A stretch of DNA of 64,000 nucleotides from Rhizomys pruinosus (taxonomy: Eukaryota > Chordata > Mammalia > Rodentia > Spalacidae). Positions 1 through 10,239 of the stretch are shown here, in pieces. The notes beneath the pieces were generated by a model. It had not been told where the DNA came from and searched no databases. It saw only the letters and a program-made list of their open reading frames with translations. The stretch lies in assembly GCA_009823505.1 (NCBI GenBank), contig VZQC01000610.1, positions 2,998,845 to 3,062,844 of the forward strand. Direction: 5' to 3'. Numbering within the stretch: the stretch's first letter is position 1; the number at the start of each line of letters is the position of its first letter. Both the position numbers and the translations under genes were made by a program.

Positions 1-973
1 TAGGAAAAGACTTCCTAAATCAGACAGCAGCTGTGCAAGAATTAAGGTTGACAATTGACAAATGGGACCTCATTAAACTCAAAAGCTTCTGTACATCAAA
101 AGAAACAATCAAGGAAGTGAAGAGAAATCCCACAGAGTGGGAGGAAACCTTCACCGCAGATACATCTGACAAAGCTTTGATTTCCAGAATATATAAACTA
201 CTCAAAAAATAAAGAAGAAAGAAAACAAATGACCCACTCAATAGATGGAGCAAAGAGCTGAACAGAGACTTCACAAGTGAGGAGTTAGAAATGGCTGAGA
301 AACATCTTAAGAAGTGTTCAAGGTCGCTAATTAATTAAGGAAATGCAAATTAAAACCACTTTAAGATGTCATCTTACTCCAATAATACTGGCTAGGATCA
401 AGTAAACAAGTGATACCAAGTGCTGGAGAGGTTGTGGGGAAAGGGGAACACTCATCCACTGCTGGTGGGAATGTAAACTCGCACAGCCACTATGGAAAGC
501 AGTATGGAGAACCCTTGGAAGACTTGGAATGAACTTGCCACCTGACCCAGCTATACCACTCCTGGGTATGTACCCACAAGACTCATCTTACCACAGAGAT
601 ACATGCACAGCCATGTTTATTGCAGCTCTCTTCACAATAGCAAGGAGCTAGAACCAACCCAAGTGCCCCTCAACTGATGAGCGGATAGAGAAAATGTGGT
701 ACATCTACACAATGGAGTTCTATGCAGCAGTAAAGAAGACATCATGAGCTTTACACTTAAATGGATGGAGCTAGAAGATATCATGCTGAGTGAAGTAACA
801 CAGTCCCAGAAAAACAAATGATGAATGGTATCCCTCATCTGTGGATGCTATCACCAATTCCCTAATTGTATGGTAAACTGAGCAATGTCAATGTGATCTG
901 AAAACAACTGTGCTCTTATATTGTGACTCCCTTAAAAAATAATAAACAAATAAAAAAATAAAAATAAAAAATA
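1..973 (+). mobile_element. LINE-1 (L1) 3' end: ORF2 C-terminal part plus A-rich tail
   Basis: This is the 3' end of a non-LTR retrotransposon and continues upstream of the window. The text from about 60 to 830 follows the C-terminal part of mammalian L1 ORF2, including the stretch about a small tandem of lysine-rich codons, 'ggaatgtaaact' near 469 and the 'tggagttctatgcagcagtaaag' region near 713. The frame is broken by stops and indels (for example TAA near 210), so it encodes no product. It ends in an A-rich tail at 934-973. The same L1 subfamily recurs at 9935-11190 (+) and 59087-61171 (-), judged by close similarity of the segment around 20-230. Confidence 0.93.
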
Positions 974-1197
974 GAATTCTAAAAGAAAGTCAGATAATCC
1001 AAAACAACATTCTTTTCCACATAATTTATTCATCAACTATGCTTTACCTGATTACAATGTAAACAAATCTGTAATGTTTAAATCCAAGTAAATATTTATT
1101 TACTTGTTTCTTTACAAAACATTCAAAACCCTTCTTCCCACATTTCAAATTAAATATTACTTTATTGTAAAAAAAAAAAGAAACTTCCTCCATCAGA

Positions 1198-1490
1198 CTG
1201 ATCCATGGCTGTGTCTGTGGGGCAATTTATTGGCTGCTAATTGATGTGGGAGGGCCTAGCCCACTTTGGAGGTGTCATTCATAGGTAGGTAGGCCGGGGT
1301 TAAACAAGAAGAGTAGTTGAATATGAACCTGGGAGCAAGCCAGTGAGCAGTGCTCCTCCGCAGACAGCTGCAGCTCCTGCTTCCATGTTGCTGCCGTGGC
1401 TTCCCTTGAGGAAGGACTATAAACTGTAAACCAGATGAACGCTTTCCTCCTCCAAGTTGCCTGTGCAACAGAGAAGCAAACTACTTTGTG
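1198..1490 (+). repeat. LTR-like rodent repeat (AATAAA-ended family), diverged
   Basis: The segment carries the markers of a repeat also seen at 6255-6655, 57558-58050 and, reversed, at 18808-19375, 20434-20815 and 29216-29550: 'gtctgtgggg', 'gatgtgggagggcctagccca', a run of 'agcaagccagtgagcag', and a terminal 'aaactgtaaaccagatgaacg...tttcctcctcc' block. The family behaves like a retroviral-type LTR, but I am not certain of its formal name. Confidence 0.6.
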
Positions 1491-2169
1491 GCCTCTTCCC
1501 CTGTGTCCGAAAATTACAATAGTATTCTAAATTGGAGTGGGTTCCCAGCTTCCCAGCTCATGGGGAAGAAGCATAAGGTGCGGAAGCTTATGTCCTCATA
1601 AGCTCTGTGAATTGTCCTCCAAGATGTGCATGGAGAGGCAGAAAGTCTGCACACAACTCAGGTTAATCACAACGTGCTAGTAGGTGAGTTTCTGAATAGT
1701 CAGCAAGACCAAGGTTCTGGGGCCTTCTTGGCACTGCTTGGATGGAATATTTTTGAGATCAAATATTGGGAAAATGAATATAATCACTTATACTCAATGG
1801 CTTGGCAACATCTTCAAAAGTTGAAAAGATCAACTGGCTGAATCACTGTCAAAGACAGCCTGTCCATCAAAGATACCCTGCCTACCAAAGACAGCTTGTC
1901 CATCATACAGTGGGTGTTAAAGCACCAAAGACATCTATGGGCTCTGAAATGGCCCAAATGCTGTGGCTCGGCTTATGTCTAGAGAACATGCAGTTGGCAG
2001 TCCCCAGACCTGGCATGACAAGGTTAAAGGAGACTGAGCTAGGGATGCCAGCTCTCCTCTAGATGCTGACAAGTGGCCAACAGCTTAAGAAGTAAAAGAT
2101 GAGCATAGTAGCACCTTACCTGCATAAGGAGGCAGCACCACCTGTTGGATATGCACACCTCAGTGTAGT
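1491..2169. other. Unassigned sequence
   Basis: No gene or repeat is recognised. A short degenerate tandem of about 21 bases (CAAAGACAGCCTGTCCATC-like) occurs two to three times at 1848-1910. Open frames here are short and have no recognisable motif. Confidence 0.6.
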
Positions 2170-2340
2170 GGGACCACAGGCGTGGAGAGACCACAGGTGT
2201 GGAGAGACCACAGGTGTGGAGAGAACACAGATGTGGAGAGACAGCAGGTGTGGGGAGACCACAGGTGTGGGGAGACCACAGGTGTGGAGAGAACACAGAT
2301 GTGGAGAGACACCAGGTGTGGGGAGACCACAGGTGTGGAG
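2170..2340. repeat. 17-bp minisatellite, about 10 copies
   Basis: Tandem units of 17 bases follow the pattern GGAGAGACCACAGGTGT, with variants such as AACACAGATGT and CAGCAGGTGT. The order of variants repeats, suggesting that a multi-unit block was itself duplicated. Because 17 is not a multiple of three, successive units shift frame and all three forward frames stay open; this explains the overlapping open frames here and argues against coding. Confidence 0.93.
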
Positions 2341-3140
2341 GTCACCTCAGAAGTGCAGCATCCAGCTGGTCTCCAGGGGAGGCACTGGTGGGTCTTTCAG
2401 GTATTTATATGGGGATGGATTTGTACAAGTGTGGATCTGGAGAGATAAGGTAGCTATCATAACTTCCTGTGGGGACTTACAAGCCTGAGTAAGAGTGAGC
2501 TCTAGGTACAGTCCCCTCATGAGCAATACCTGGACAGCAATACTCTACCCAGAAGAGGACCCCAGCACATGAGATCACATGGCCAGAGCTTGCTTTACTT
2601 TGAATCTACAGGGTACAAGAAGGTAGCTGCCTCGATTCTCTCTTTCTCTCCAGGTCACCATCATTAACAGCAGAGCTTGTTCAGGATCCTGCTCAGAAAG
2701 CAGAGGGATCACCAACTCCAGGAGATTCATTATTACCTACTTGGTCTGGCATGGTGGGCTGGATATAGGGACCTGATGTTCATTGGCAAGTGGCTATGTT
2801 CAGCCTCTCTGATCAGCTTCTTCTGGAAACAGGGGCCCGGGATTGCCTGTGGAGGCCCCATCAGCAGGTGAAGGGTGTCAGATGCTTAGAATCCTAGACC
2901 AGTATGCACCTGTGCAGGCAGACCCTCAGGAAAGTCCAGTAGAACTGCCTCACCCCACAGAAAAAAACAGCAGCATCTCACCTAGTAGCATGGAGCCCAG
3001 CATCAGTTCCTGCCAGGATTGGCTCTCGGGCCTCTCGTCCACCCACCAATTGTGCTTCATAACCAGAAGCCACAAAACTTGGTCCCAGACTGGAGTCCCA
3101 GGGAATCTAATATTTAAATTTGTATAAAACACAACATTGT

Positions 3141-3141
<1 letters not shown>
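2341..3141. other. Unassigned sequence
   Basis: Apparently single-copy sequence between the 17-bp minisatellite and a CA tract. Short open frames are present on both strands without recognisable domains. Confidence 0.6.

Positions 3142-3171
<30 letters not shown>
3142..3171. repeat. (CA)n microsatellite
   Basis: An uninterrupted CA dinucleotide tract of about 15 repeats, adjoining the 3' end of a reverse-strand B4-type SINE as is common for that family. Confidence 0.97.
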
Positions 3172-3174
<3 letters not shown>

Positions 3175-3400
3175 GTAAGTGTATACATCTCCCGGTGTCT
3201 ACATATCTGCGTATGTGCATGTGTAAAGGCCAGAGAACAATCTCAGGTGTCCTTCAGGAACATCATCTAGATTTTCATTTTGAGACAAGGTCACTCCTAG
3301 ATCTGAGCCTACGAAGCAGGCTATGATGGCTGGCCAGCTTAGCCCTGGGGACCCTCCTGTCTTCAGCTCCCTAGCACTGGAATTCGGTCACCATACTTGG

Positions 3401-3628
3401 CATTCAGAAATATATTTTATCTGTTATTTCTATTTTATGTGTATGAGTATATTGCTTGAATGTATATTAAGTGCACCTGTGTCATGCAATGCCCACAGGA
3501 ATCTGTATACAGATTCCTGGAACTGAAATTATAGATAGTTGTTAATCACCATGTGAGTGCTGGGAACCAAACCTGGTTCTCTGCAAGAGTAGCCAGTGCT
3601 CTTAACCACTGAGCCATTTCTCTAGCTC
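3401..3628 (-). mobile_element. B2/B3 SINE nested in B4-type SINE
   Basis: Reverse B2/B3: T-rich tail at left (TTTTATGTGTATGAG near 3433) and tRNA-like head at right (AAGAG..CAGTGCTCTTAACCACTGAGCCATTTCTC). The flanking strings CCATACTTGG and CCACACCTTGG look like a diverged TSD. Confidence 0.88.
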
Positions 3629-3645
3629 CACACCTTGGTTTTTTA

Positions 3646-3830
3646 AAATGAATGGAAAAAAAAACTGAGAAAGATGCAGGACAGTTATGGCAGAATGCAT
3701 GATCTGGGATGGGGTGGGGTGGGATGGGGGGAAGCGAAGGGGAAATATGCCTGAACTGAATTGGAAAATGATGTATGAAATACACAAAGCATCAATAAAA
3801 AAAAAGAACAAAAAAAATAAAATAAATAAA
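3646..3830 (+). mobile_element. L1 3'-UTR terminal fragment
   Basis: A 5'-truncated L1 end: an A-rich block, GACAGTTATGGCAGAATGCA, a polyG-rich stretch, then GGAAAATGATGTATGAAAT, ending in AATAAAA and poly(A). It matches the end of the copy at 4323-4772, and AAAATG borders it on both sides. Confidence 0.8.
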
Positions 3831-3901
3831 ATGTGGGTCTCAGACTCAGATCCTTGCAGTGTATAAGACAAGCACTTTACTGACTGAGCCCTCTCCCTAC
3901 C

Positions 3902-4221
3902 CTGAATATAACATAATTTAATGGCTTATGGTAGTCTCTACTCTTTGTGGCCTCAACTGGATCAGAGTCAAGTTCACCTCTGCTGTTCCAGTGTTGTATA
4001 CAGATTCCATCAGTTGCATGTGTATGAGTAGCTCAGTTCTGGGAAGTCCGACCACTGATCACCATGTGCCCCCCCCCAGCCCCTATGTTAATGCTGATCA
4101 ATTCCTTCCTCCACCACATCAATCGCCCATTAGTTCCCAATTTCCCCTTCTCATTGAGAATGATGGGATTCCTGCAGAGTAGACTACAGCTGAAACCCAC
4201 AGTCTCCATCAGAACCTAAGC
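3902..4221. other. Unassigned sequence
   Basis: No repeat or gene recognised; contains a C-rich run near 4072. Confidence 0.55.
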
Positions 4222-4980
4222 AGGCTGGGGGTGGGGGTGGCTACAGAGACAGCCTCACTTCAGAAAGTGCTTGTCTCACAAGCTTGAGGAATTTGGTCCC
4301 CAGAACTCTGTTAAAAGTCCAGAGAGAGTGGACTGTTTTACTTCTCATCCACCTGTGCCCCTTTTCTAAGCCTAGGGAACAATCTGCGGAAGAGGGGGCG
4401 TGGTAGAATGTAAAGGCTGCGATTGGGGTGAATGGTGAAACTACAGCGATGTAGTCTGGACACTCATTTGATCAACTTGATTGAACAAACAACCGGTCAC
4501 ACCCCCGCTGGATGGTGGGACGGTGGGGATTTGGGCACAACAATCTGGCAATTGTTTTGGCACGAAGGATGCTTGTTACTCATGGATTATCACTTATAGC
4601 TAAAAAATGGAAAAAAAAAAAAAACCCTGAAAGATACAGGACAGTTATGGCAGAATACATGATCTGGGATGGGGTGGGGGTGGGGGGGAAGGGAAAGGGA
4701 AATATGCCTGATCTGAATTGGAAAATGATGTACGAAATGCACAAAGCATCAATAAAAATTAAATTAAAAAAAAAAAGTCCAGCAAGGTATAGTGCACGCT
4801 TATAACTCTAGCACTGGGAAGGAAGAACCAGGCAGATCCTTGGGGTGTGATCACTGGGCAGCCGGCCTTGCCAGCATAGCAAGTTCTAAGCCAATGAGAG
4901 ACCATGTCTCAAAAGAAAAAGTGGACAGTACCTGAGAAACAGCAACCATACTTGACCACTGGTGCCCGCATTCATATATA
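4222..4980 (+). mobile_element. B4-type SINE interrupted by an L1 3' end
   Basis: The halves at 4222-4322 and 4773-4980 form one forward B4-type SINE: a tRNA-like head (GTGCTTGTCTCACAAGCTTGAGG), then the B1-like body (TCTAGCACTGGGAAG, AGGCAGATCCTTGGGG) and GAGAGACCATGTCTCAAAA. It is split by the retroposon at 4323-4772, which duplicated AAAAGTCCAG on both sides. Confidence 0.85.
4323..4772 (+). mobile_element. 5'-truncated L1 3' UTR with 10-bp TSD
   Basis: Retroposon flanked by AAAAGTCCAG at 4313-4322 and 4773-4782. The 3' part (4620-4772) is the same L1 terminus as at 3646-3830, with a G-rich tract, AATAAAA and poly(A). The 5' part (about 4340-4600) is also present in reverse at about 61320-61600. 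Its terminal poly(A) and TSD show that the whole 450 bases inserted as a unit, which supports assigning the 5' block to an L1 3' UTR. Confidence 0.85.
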
Positions 4981-5360
4981 CCACAGACCCCATACACAAA
5001 GAGCCCATGGAAGCTGGGCAGGAGGAGCCTCGGCCTATGCTGCAGCATCTGGCAGAGGCTGAAAAACCATTGCTTGTGTTCATCCCCACCCCCACCAGTA
5101 CCACACACTCTTCCATCCACGAAGCCTATACCTCAGTCTCAGATCACTTGAGTTAGTGTGTTTTCTATCAAGGGCTTCTTCACACCTCTCTCCTGAGACA
5201 CTAAATTTGATAAAGCCAGGACTCCTGAGAATCTTGTTGGAGACTAAAGAGTTGCTTAGTTCCCCCTTCCTGGCACCCTACATCAGAGCACAGACTGGTG
5301 CAGTTTCTCCCTCCTGTGGTGGGTGTAGCAGCTCTCCATCCAGATCCATCGATCATTTCC

Positions 5361-5363
<3 letters not shown>
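4981..5363. other. Unassigned sequence
   Basis: No repeat or gene recognised before the GT tract at 5364. Confidence 0.55.

Positions 5364-5390
<27 letters not shown>
5364..5390. repeat. (GT)n microsatellite
   Basis: About 13 GT repeats adjoining the tail of a reverse B3 SINE. Confidence 0.95.
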
Positions 5391-5398
<8 letters not shown>

Positions 5399-5559
5399 TA
5401 TCCGGTGTCTGTGTCACAGGTGTCCAGGTGTCGGTGGAGGCCAGAAGAAGACTTCAGATCCCCTGAAACTGGAGTTACAGACAGTTCTAAGCAGCCCAAT
5501 GTGGGGGCTGGGAACCCAGTTTCCTCCAGAAGAGCAGCAAGTACCATCTCTCCAGGCCC
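5391..5559 (-). mobile_element. B3/B2-type SINE
   Basis: Reverse SINE with TGGAGGCCAGAAGAAGACTT, CCCTGAAACTGGAGTTACAG, GGGGGCTGGGAACCCAG and the tRNA-like end AGAGCAGCAAGTACCATCTC. Its own tail is the GT tract to the left. Confidence 0.88.
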
Positions 5560-6254
5560 TTGGATCATTCTTTATGACAAAGCAGACTAGGTTCCAGGGT
5601 GGGGACCTAGTCTGTGAACTGCAATCCTGCTAGGGAAATGGTGTGATGGTCACACCATTGGTTATTGTCACAGAGCTTCACTCAGGCATATCCAGCCTGT
5701 GGCCCAAGATAACTATGAATGTGGCCCAAACATTTGCAGGTGGAAACGTCATGTTTCAGTGTCAAACAGTTAGGCACCCCTGAGAGCCAACCTCGGCAAA
5801 GGGAAGCCTCTACATGATCTGTGGAAATTGCACTGAGTAACGCGAAACTTCTAAAATGGGGGGAACATCTTTTTCCAATCCCTCTTGAGTCAAGGATGCT
5901 CTCTCCCTGAGTGCTGATGCATCTTCAATGTTTCCCAAGAGTCTGTTATTCTTCCCACGTATTGGAAAGGGAAATTCCTTCCATGTTTTCCTCAGACTAT
6001 GGTGCTCAGCTCTTCCCCATGCTTTCAAGGTCTCTGTGACCATGTTGTTATCTGTTTGTCCCCCAGAGCCTCCATCTGTGCCCTCGCTGCCTCTTCTAAC
6101 CTCAGGGGCTGCACTCCACTTTTTGGATTCAGGATGGTTGTAGCCAGAATGGAACTTCATATGTACTGCCATAGCTTGTTGCTAGGGGAATGAAGATGTC
6201 CAGGTGACCCTATGGAGAGGGGACTCTCAAGTTTCTACCTGGTTTCCCTGGTGT
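5560..6254. other. Unassigned sequence
   Basis: No repeat recognised. A reverse-strand open frame of about 120 codons (5810-6172) has no recognisable domain and overlaps forward frames; not called as a gene. Confidence 0.55.
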
Positions 6255-6655
6255 GATTAGGTTTTGTCAATTTGCCACACGAGAATCGACTGGGAAAAAA
6301 GTCTCATTGAAGGCTTGCTAGGTTGGGTTGGCCTATGGGCCTGTCTGTGGGGGACTGCCTTGGCTGTTAGTTGATATAGGGAGACCCAGCCCAGTGCGGG
6401 CAGCATCATTCCCTAGTCTTGACTCTGAACTGTGTAACAGTGAAGAAAGCGAGCTGAGCTACGTAGCAAGCAGCCGGGCTACGTGCATTTGTCTCTCTCT
6501 GCTCTTGACTGTGACCAGCTGCTTTAGGCCCCTGCCACTGTGACTTCCCTGTTATTATGGACTGTAACCTGGAATTGTGAACTGAAATAAACCCTTCCTT
6601 CCCTGCATTGCTTTTTGTCAGGATGTTTTATCACAGAAACAGGAATGAAGCTAGA
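6255..6655 (+). repeat. LTR-like rodent repeat, nearly complete
   Basis: The best forward copy in the window of the family also seen at 1198-1490. Features in order: GTTTTGTCAATTTGCCACA near the start, GGTTGGCCTATGGGCCTGTC, GATATAGGGAGACCCAGCCC, CTCTCTGCTCTTGACTGTGA, AATAAACCCTTCCTTCCC (polyadenylation signal) and TTTTATCACAGAAACAGGAA. The AATAAA near the 3' end and the similarity of its terminus to MaLR LTR termini suggest an LTR; no internal region is attached. Confidence 0.75.
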
Positions 6656-7034
6656 ATGTTTAGTCTCGGGGCCCAGATGCCTTTTCCCTTTCTTGATTTT
6701 GCTTTCACCTTTACACTGTAATTTAAAACAGTGGTCTAAGCATTGTAGAAATCACTAAAACTGAGGGGTCCCTGGACATGGACACAAACTCCCCGAGTAG
6801 AAAACACTTAAACAGAGACCCAGCGAAGCTAAGAGGAGGCCATACAAAGTTCCTGGAGCGTGGGGACATGACAGCCAATAGACATGAGAATGAAGGGAAA
6901 GGGTCTAAGGCCCCTCAGAGCTGACATCCTGCCCTAGAACAGGGGCTGAACTCCTCAGTGAATCCTACCTCCATCAACACCAGCTATAGCTGGGGATCTC
7001 AGCCAACAGCATGCCAGGAGGTTTAAGTACTAGA
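6656..7034. other. Unassigned sequence
   Basis: No repeat or gene recognised. Confidence 0.55.
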
Positions 7035-7312
7035 GCACACGCACAGCCACACATACCTACACAAATATACATACACTACATACATAATCACACACACTAT
7101 ACATACATACAAACAGAATCATACACTCACTACACATACAACCACACACAGTTCATGGTAACATACACACACACACAATGACACATGCACAAATGTGCCC
7201 ACATACACGCACATATACACAATCAAATACACCCATGCTACAGAATACACACACATTAATACACACATACACACTCATACACTCACACAAATACTTAACA
7301 CACACACTGATT
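7035..7312. repeat. CA/CATA-rich low-complexity tract
   Basis: Degenerate mixture of ACACA, ACATAC and ACTCATAC units over about 280 bases, with CAC-rich open frames as a by-product. Confidence 0.92.
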
Positions 7313-8014
7313 TATGTGGTATGCTCATGGTTTAAACATCAGATTTTTTACAGATCCTCAGGAGACTCCACATTGCAGGTAGAACTGAGTGAACCAGGAA
7401 TCAGACCAGCCCAAGCACCATAGACCACCCAAAACTCCACAAGCTAGACCACCCCAAACTCCATGAGCTAAACCACAGCTCCTCCTCAATTTTCATTACC
7501 ACCATGTAATTGGCCTGTTTTGGTAACAGAAGATTAATACTGAGAAAACACAATAAAATAAAAGAGATGACAACTAGGTGACAGACTGAGGGGGCAGTGG
7601 AGAACCCCAGGTTCCATGCCCTGCTGGCTTCCTGCTGTAACCTGCACCCATCAGTGAGCTCTGGTAACAGTGCACAGGTCACTCCAGAAGTCACTTACAA
7701 CTCAACTAATGCTTCCGGCATTGGCCTTAAAGCCACATGGATTACCAGGTGTCTCTGCAAGAGCCTAGGAAACAGCAGCCCTTGGACACTCGCCCTGATG
7801 AAAAAGAAAGAGCCAAGTTCACAGAGCCAAAGTCAGGCTTTGGGACACTGTAACACTGACACTGACATTCACACCTCCCCATCCTCCATGGAAAGCTGTT
7901 GTGTTTTCCCCCCTCCTCTATGCTACACGTAGCTTGTCAGCATTTCTCTGCCAGAGCTGTTATGTATCTTTGTTTCTGTGTCTCTTTTGTAGAGCTTGTA
8001 AAAATAGTGTAAAA
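7313..8014. other. Unassigned sequence
   Basis: A short imperfect direct repeat (ACCACCCAAAACTCCA / ACCACCCCAAACTCCA) lies at about 7426-7462. Otherwise no gene or repeat is recognised. Confidence 0.55.
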
Positions 8015-8298
8015 CAGGAACTGGTGAGGAGGCTCAGTTCCTAAAATGCTTGCCATACACAAAGGAGGGCCTGAGTTCAGTCACCAGCACCCACATAAAA
8101 CAACCCTGCATGGTGTGATGTGCTTATAATCTTGGCACTGGGGTGGCAGAGACAAGAAGATCCGTGGGGCTCATGGGTCACCCATTCTAGCTGAATCAGC
8201 AAGCTCCAGGTTCAGTGAGAGAGCCTGTCTCAGAAAAGAAGGTGGAGAAGGATTGAGGAAAGATATATATGTTGACCGCTGTACATGTGTGCATACAT
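8015..8298 (+). mobile_element. B4-type SINE
   Basis: Forward copy: tRNA-like head (GGAGGCTCAGTTCCTAAAATG, GAGTTCAGTCACCAGCACCC), then a B1-like part (TGGTGTGATGTGCTTATAAT) and the signature GCTGAATCAGCAAGCTCCAG followed by GAGCCTGTCTCAGAAAAGAA. A CA tract follows. Confidence 0.88.

Positions 8299-8300
<2 letters not shown>

Positions 8301-8337
<37 letters not shown>
8301..8337. repeat. (CA)n microsatellite
   Basis: About 18 uninterrupted CA repeats at the end of the preceding SINE. Confidence 0.97.
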
Positions 8338-8340
<3 letters not shown>

Positions 8341-8875
8341 GAAAGACAGGATAAAAGGTCCAGAAACCCATCACCCATGGAATATGTCTGGGGAAACACC
8401 AGGAAGACTCCCCATGGAGGAGACGGGGAGTCTCCCTAATATCCCCCACATGCTCCATCCTAACAGAAGATTTTGTTACAGCAATGACTATCAAAGGCAC
8501 AGTGGATAAGCTCAGGAAAACATCCTCCAGCCCAGAAAGCTTTTTAAAACCAGGACAGAAATAAAAGAAGCTGTGTTTTACTTAAAGCAGTATCAGTGTC
8601 AGAAATTCACAGCTAATTCTTTTATTCTTTTCATTTGCCAACAAACTCTTTTCTGAGGGAGAGTGTATTTTTACTCTTCAATATGAGAAATGATAATTAA
8701 TGGGCAGTCCACTCATGTCTCCTGGAGAGTTTTTCTTCATGAACAATCAGCCACTTTCTCAGGCAAGGACTCCAAAGCCTGACAGCCCACAACAGGATAT
8801 CTGCTGTAAGTTGGAGAAGTCTAAGACCAGCAGGACCTAAGAACCTGGATCTTTAGTTAGCCTTTCCCAGAGCTA
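8338..8875. other. Unassigned sequence
   Basis: No gene or repeat recognised. Confidence 0.55.
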
Positions 8876-9083
8876 TGGTTGGGATATGTGGCTCCACAGA
8901 TAGAGTGCCTGCCTAGCATTCACCAAGCCCTGGGTTCCATCCCCAACACCCCGTAAACGAGGGTGGTGGTACACACCTATAAAGCCAGGACCTGGGGGTC
9001 GAGGCAGGAGGATCAGAGGTCAGCTTCATAGAGAGGCCAGCCTGGGCTACATGAGATCCCACTGAAAGAGAAAAGGAAAAAAG
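8876..9083 (+). mobile_element. B4 SINE (ID-like head fused to B1-like body)
   Basis: ID-like head: GAGTGCCTGCCTAGCATTC and CCTGGGTTCCATCCCCAACA. B1-like body: GGTGGTGGTACACACCTATA and GAGGCCAGCCTGGGCTACAT. It ends in an A-rich tail. The string CCAGAGCT borders it on both sides (CCCAGAGCTATGG and TTCCAGAGCTGAG), a likely short TSD. Confidence 0.9.
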
Positions 9084-9545
9084 AATTTTCCAGAGCTGAG
9101 CAGGATTGACCCTATTCATTTCTGGTGTGTTGGGTTACCCAAGTCCGGATTCTGTCCCTGGAAAGGGATAGGAGCCATTCTTGAGCCCTGCCTGAGTTAG
9201 TCTCACTGTTCTGTCCTGTGGCTGGCAAAGTAGCTTTTGTAGTCCTGGAAAGGGATGCTGGCCTCCAGCCTTCAGTCATCCCAGACAGTCACCCCAGATT
9301 CAGTGCTTACAGGAAGCGCAGGTAAGCTGCGGCAGGATCCACCCCACTTGCCTTCCTCTTGTTCTTCCAAGGTCCTCCCTGGGTCGGCTGTAGACACGGC
9401 AGCCTCAGGAACAGAATCAGCTCCAGAGCCTGTTTTACCTGACCTTTGCTCAATATCATTTAAATTTATAATTAGTTTTTAGTACAAATATTTATAAAGC
9501 AGGAAAGTTCATATCAAATCTTAGTTTAAGCTTTTTAAAAAAAAA
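9084..9545. other. Unassigned sequence
   Basis: No gene or repeat recognised. Confidence 0.55.
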
Positions 9546-9690
9546 ATTTTTTTGTCGTCTTTTCGAGACAGGGTCTCCCTGTAGCCCCAGCTGTCCTGGA
9601 ACTCACTCTGTAGACCAGGCTGGCCTTGAACTCACAAAGATCCACCTGCCTCTGCCTCCCAAGTGCTAGGATTAAAGGTGTGCGCCACTT
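9546..9690 (-). mobile_element. B1 SINE
   Basis: Reverse B1 close to the local consensus: GAGACAGGGTCTCCCTGTAG, GTAGACCAGGCTGGCCTTGA, CTCCCAAGTGCTAGGATTAA. Low divergence suggests a relatively young copy. Confidence 0.95.
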
Positions 9691-9934
9691 TTTTTACAAA
9701 ACCTGTCAACTCTAAATCCATGGTGCAACTGCTACAGTCAGTCACAATCTTCAGGTACAACAGCTACTCCCAACGTAGTCAGTCCCCACCAGCTCTTAAG
9801 CCTTACTTACAATCCCAGTTTCCCACTAGGCCAGTTTGATTCAGTTCCCTTCTCCTGCATATCAGCTCAGCCTGGCCGAGCCCTAGGTGGCCCTGTGAAT
9901 GCAGCAGGCCCCAGAGTTCTCAAAATCTTTGAAA

Positions 9935-10202
9935 AGAGTTAAGACCTTTACCCCCTTGATCTTACAACAGCATCTTCAACAAACGGTGTTGGCAAAACGA
10001 GAATCAACCATTTGCAGGAGAATAAAATTAAACCCCTTACCTCTCACCCTGTACAAAAATCGACTCAAAGTGGATAAAAGCCCTCAATGTGGAAACCCAA
10101 AACTCTGAAGGTGATAGAAGAAAAAGTTGGCAGCAACCCTACAACAAGACATAAGCATAGGAAAAGACTTTCCAAAACAGACAGCAGCTGCACAGGAAAT
10201 AA

Positions 10203-10239
<37 letters not shown>

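Larger units (their letters stand above)
3172..3901 (-). mobile_element. B4-type SINE split by two later insertions
   Basis: The parts at 3172-3400 and about 3830-3901 are the two ends of one reverse-strand B4-type SINE. The first has 'aggccagagaacaatctcaggtgt', 'ttttgagacaagg' and 'tggctggccagc'; the second has the tRNA-like end 'caagcactttactgactgagcc'. A reverse B2/B3 (3401-3628) and a forward L1 3' end (3646-3830) separate them. All three are non-coding retroposons. Confidence 0.8.

Noticed and set aside
2099..2488. Forward frames over the 17-bp minisatellite as a repeat protein
   Set aside because: The unit length is not a multiple of three, both strands are open, and there is no start or domain evidence.
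5364..5390. Val/Cys and His/Thr-rich frames at GT/CA tracts, here and at 3142, 8301, 14812, 17138, 40404, 42276, 48660 and 54894
   Set aside because: Microsatellite translation; the frames exist on both strands.
6592..6597. AATAAA sites in LTR-like repeats as gene polyadenylation signals
   Set aside because: They belong to the repeats' own 3' ends, and no upstream gene was found.
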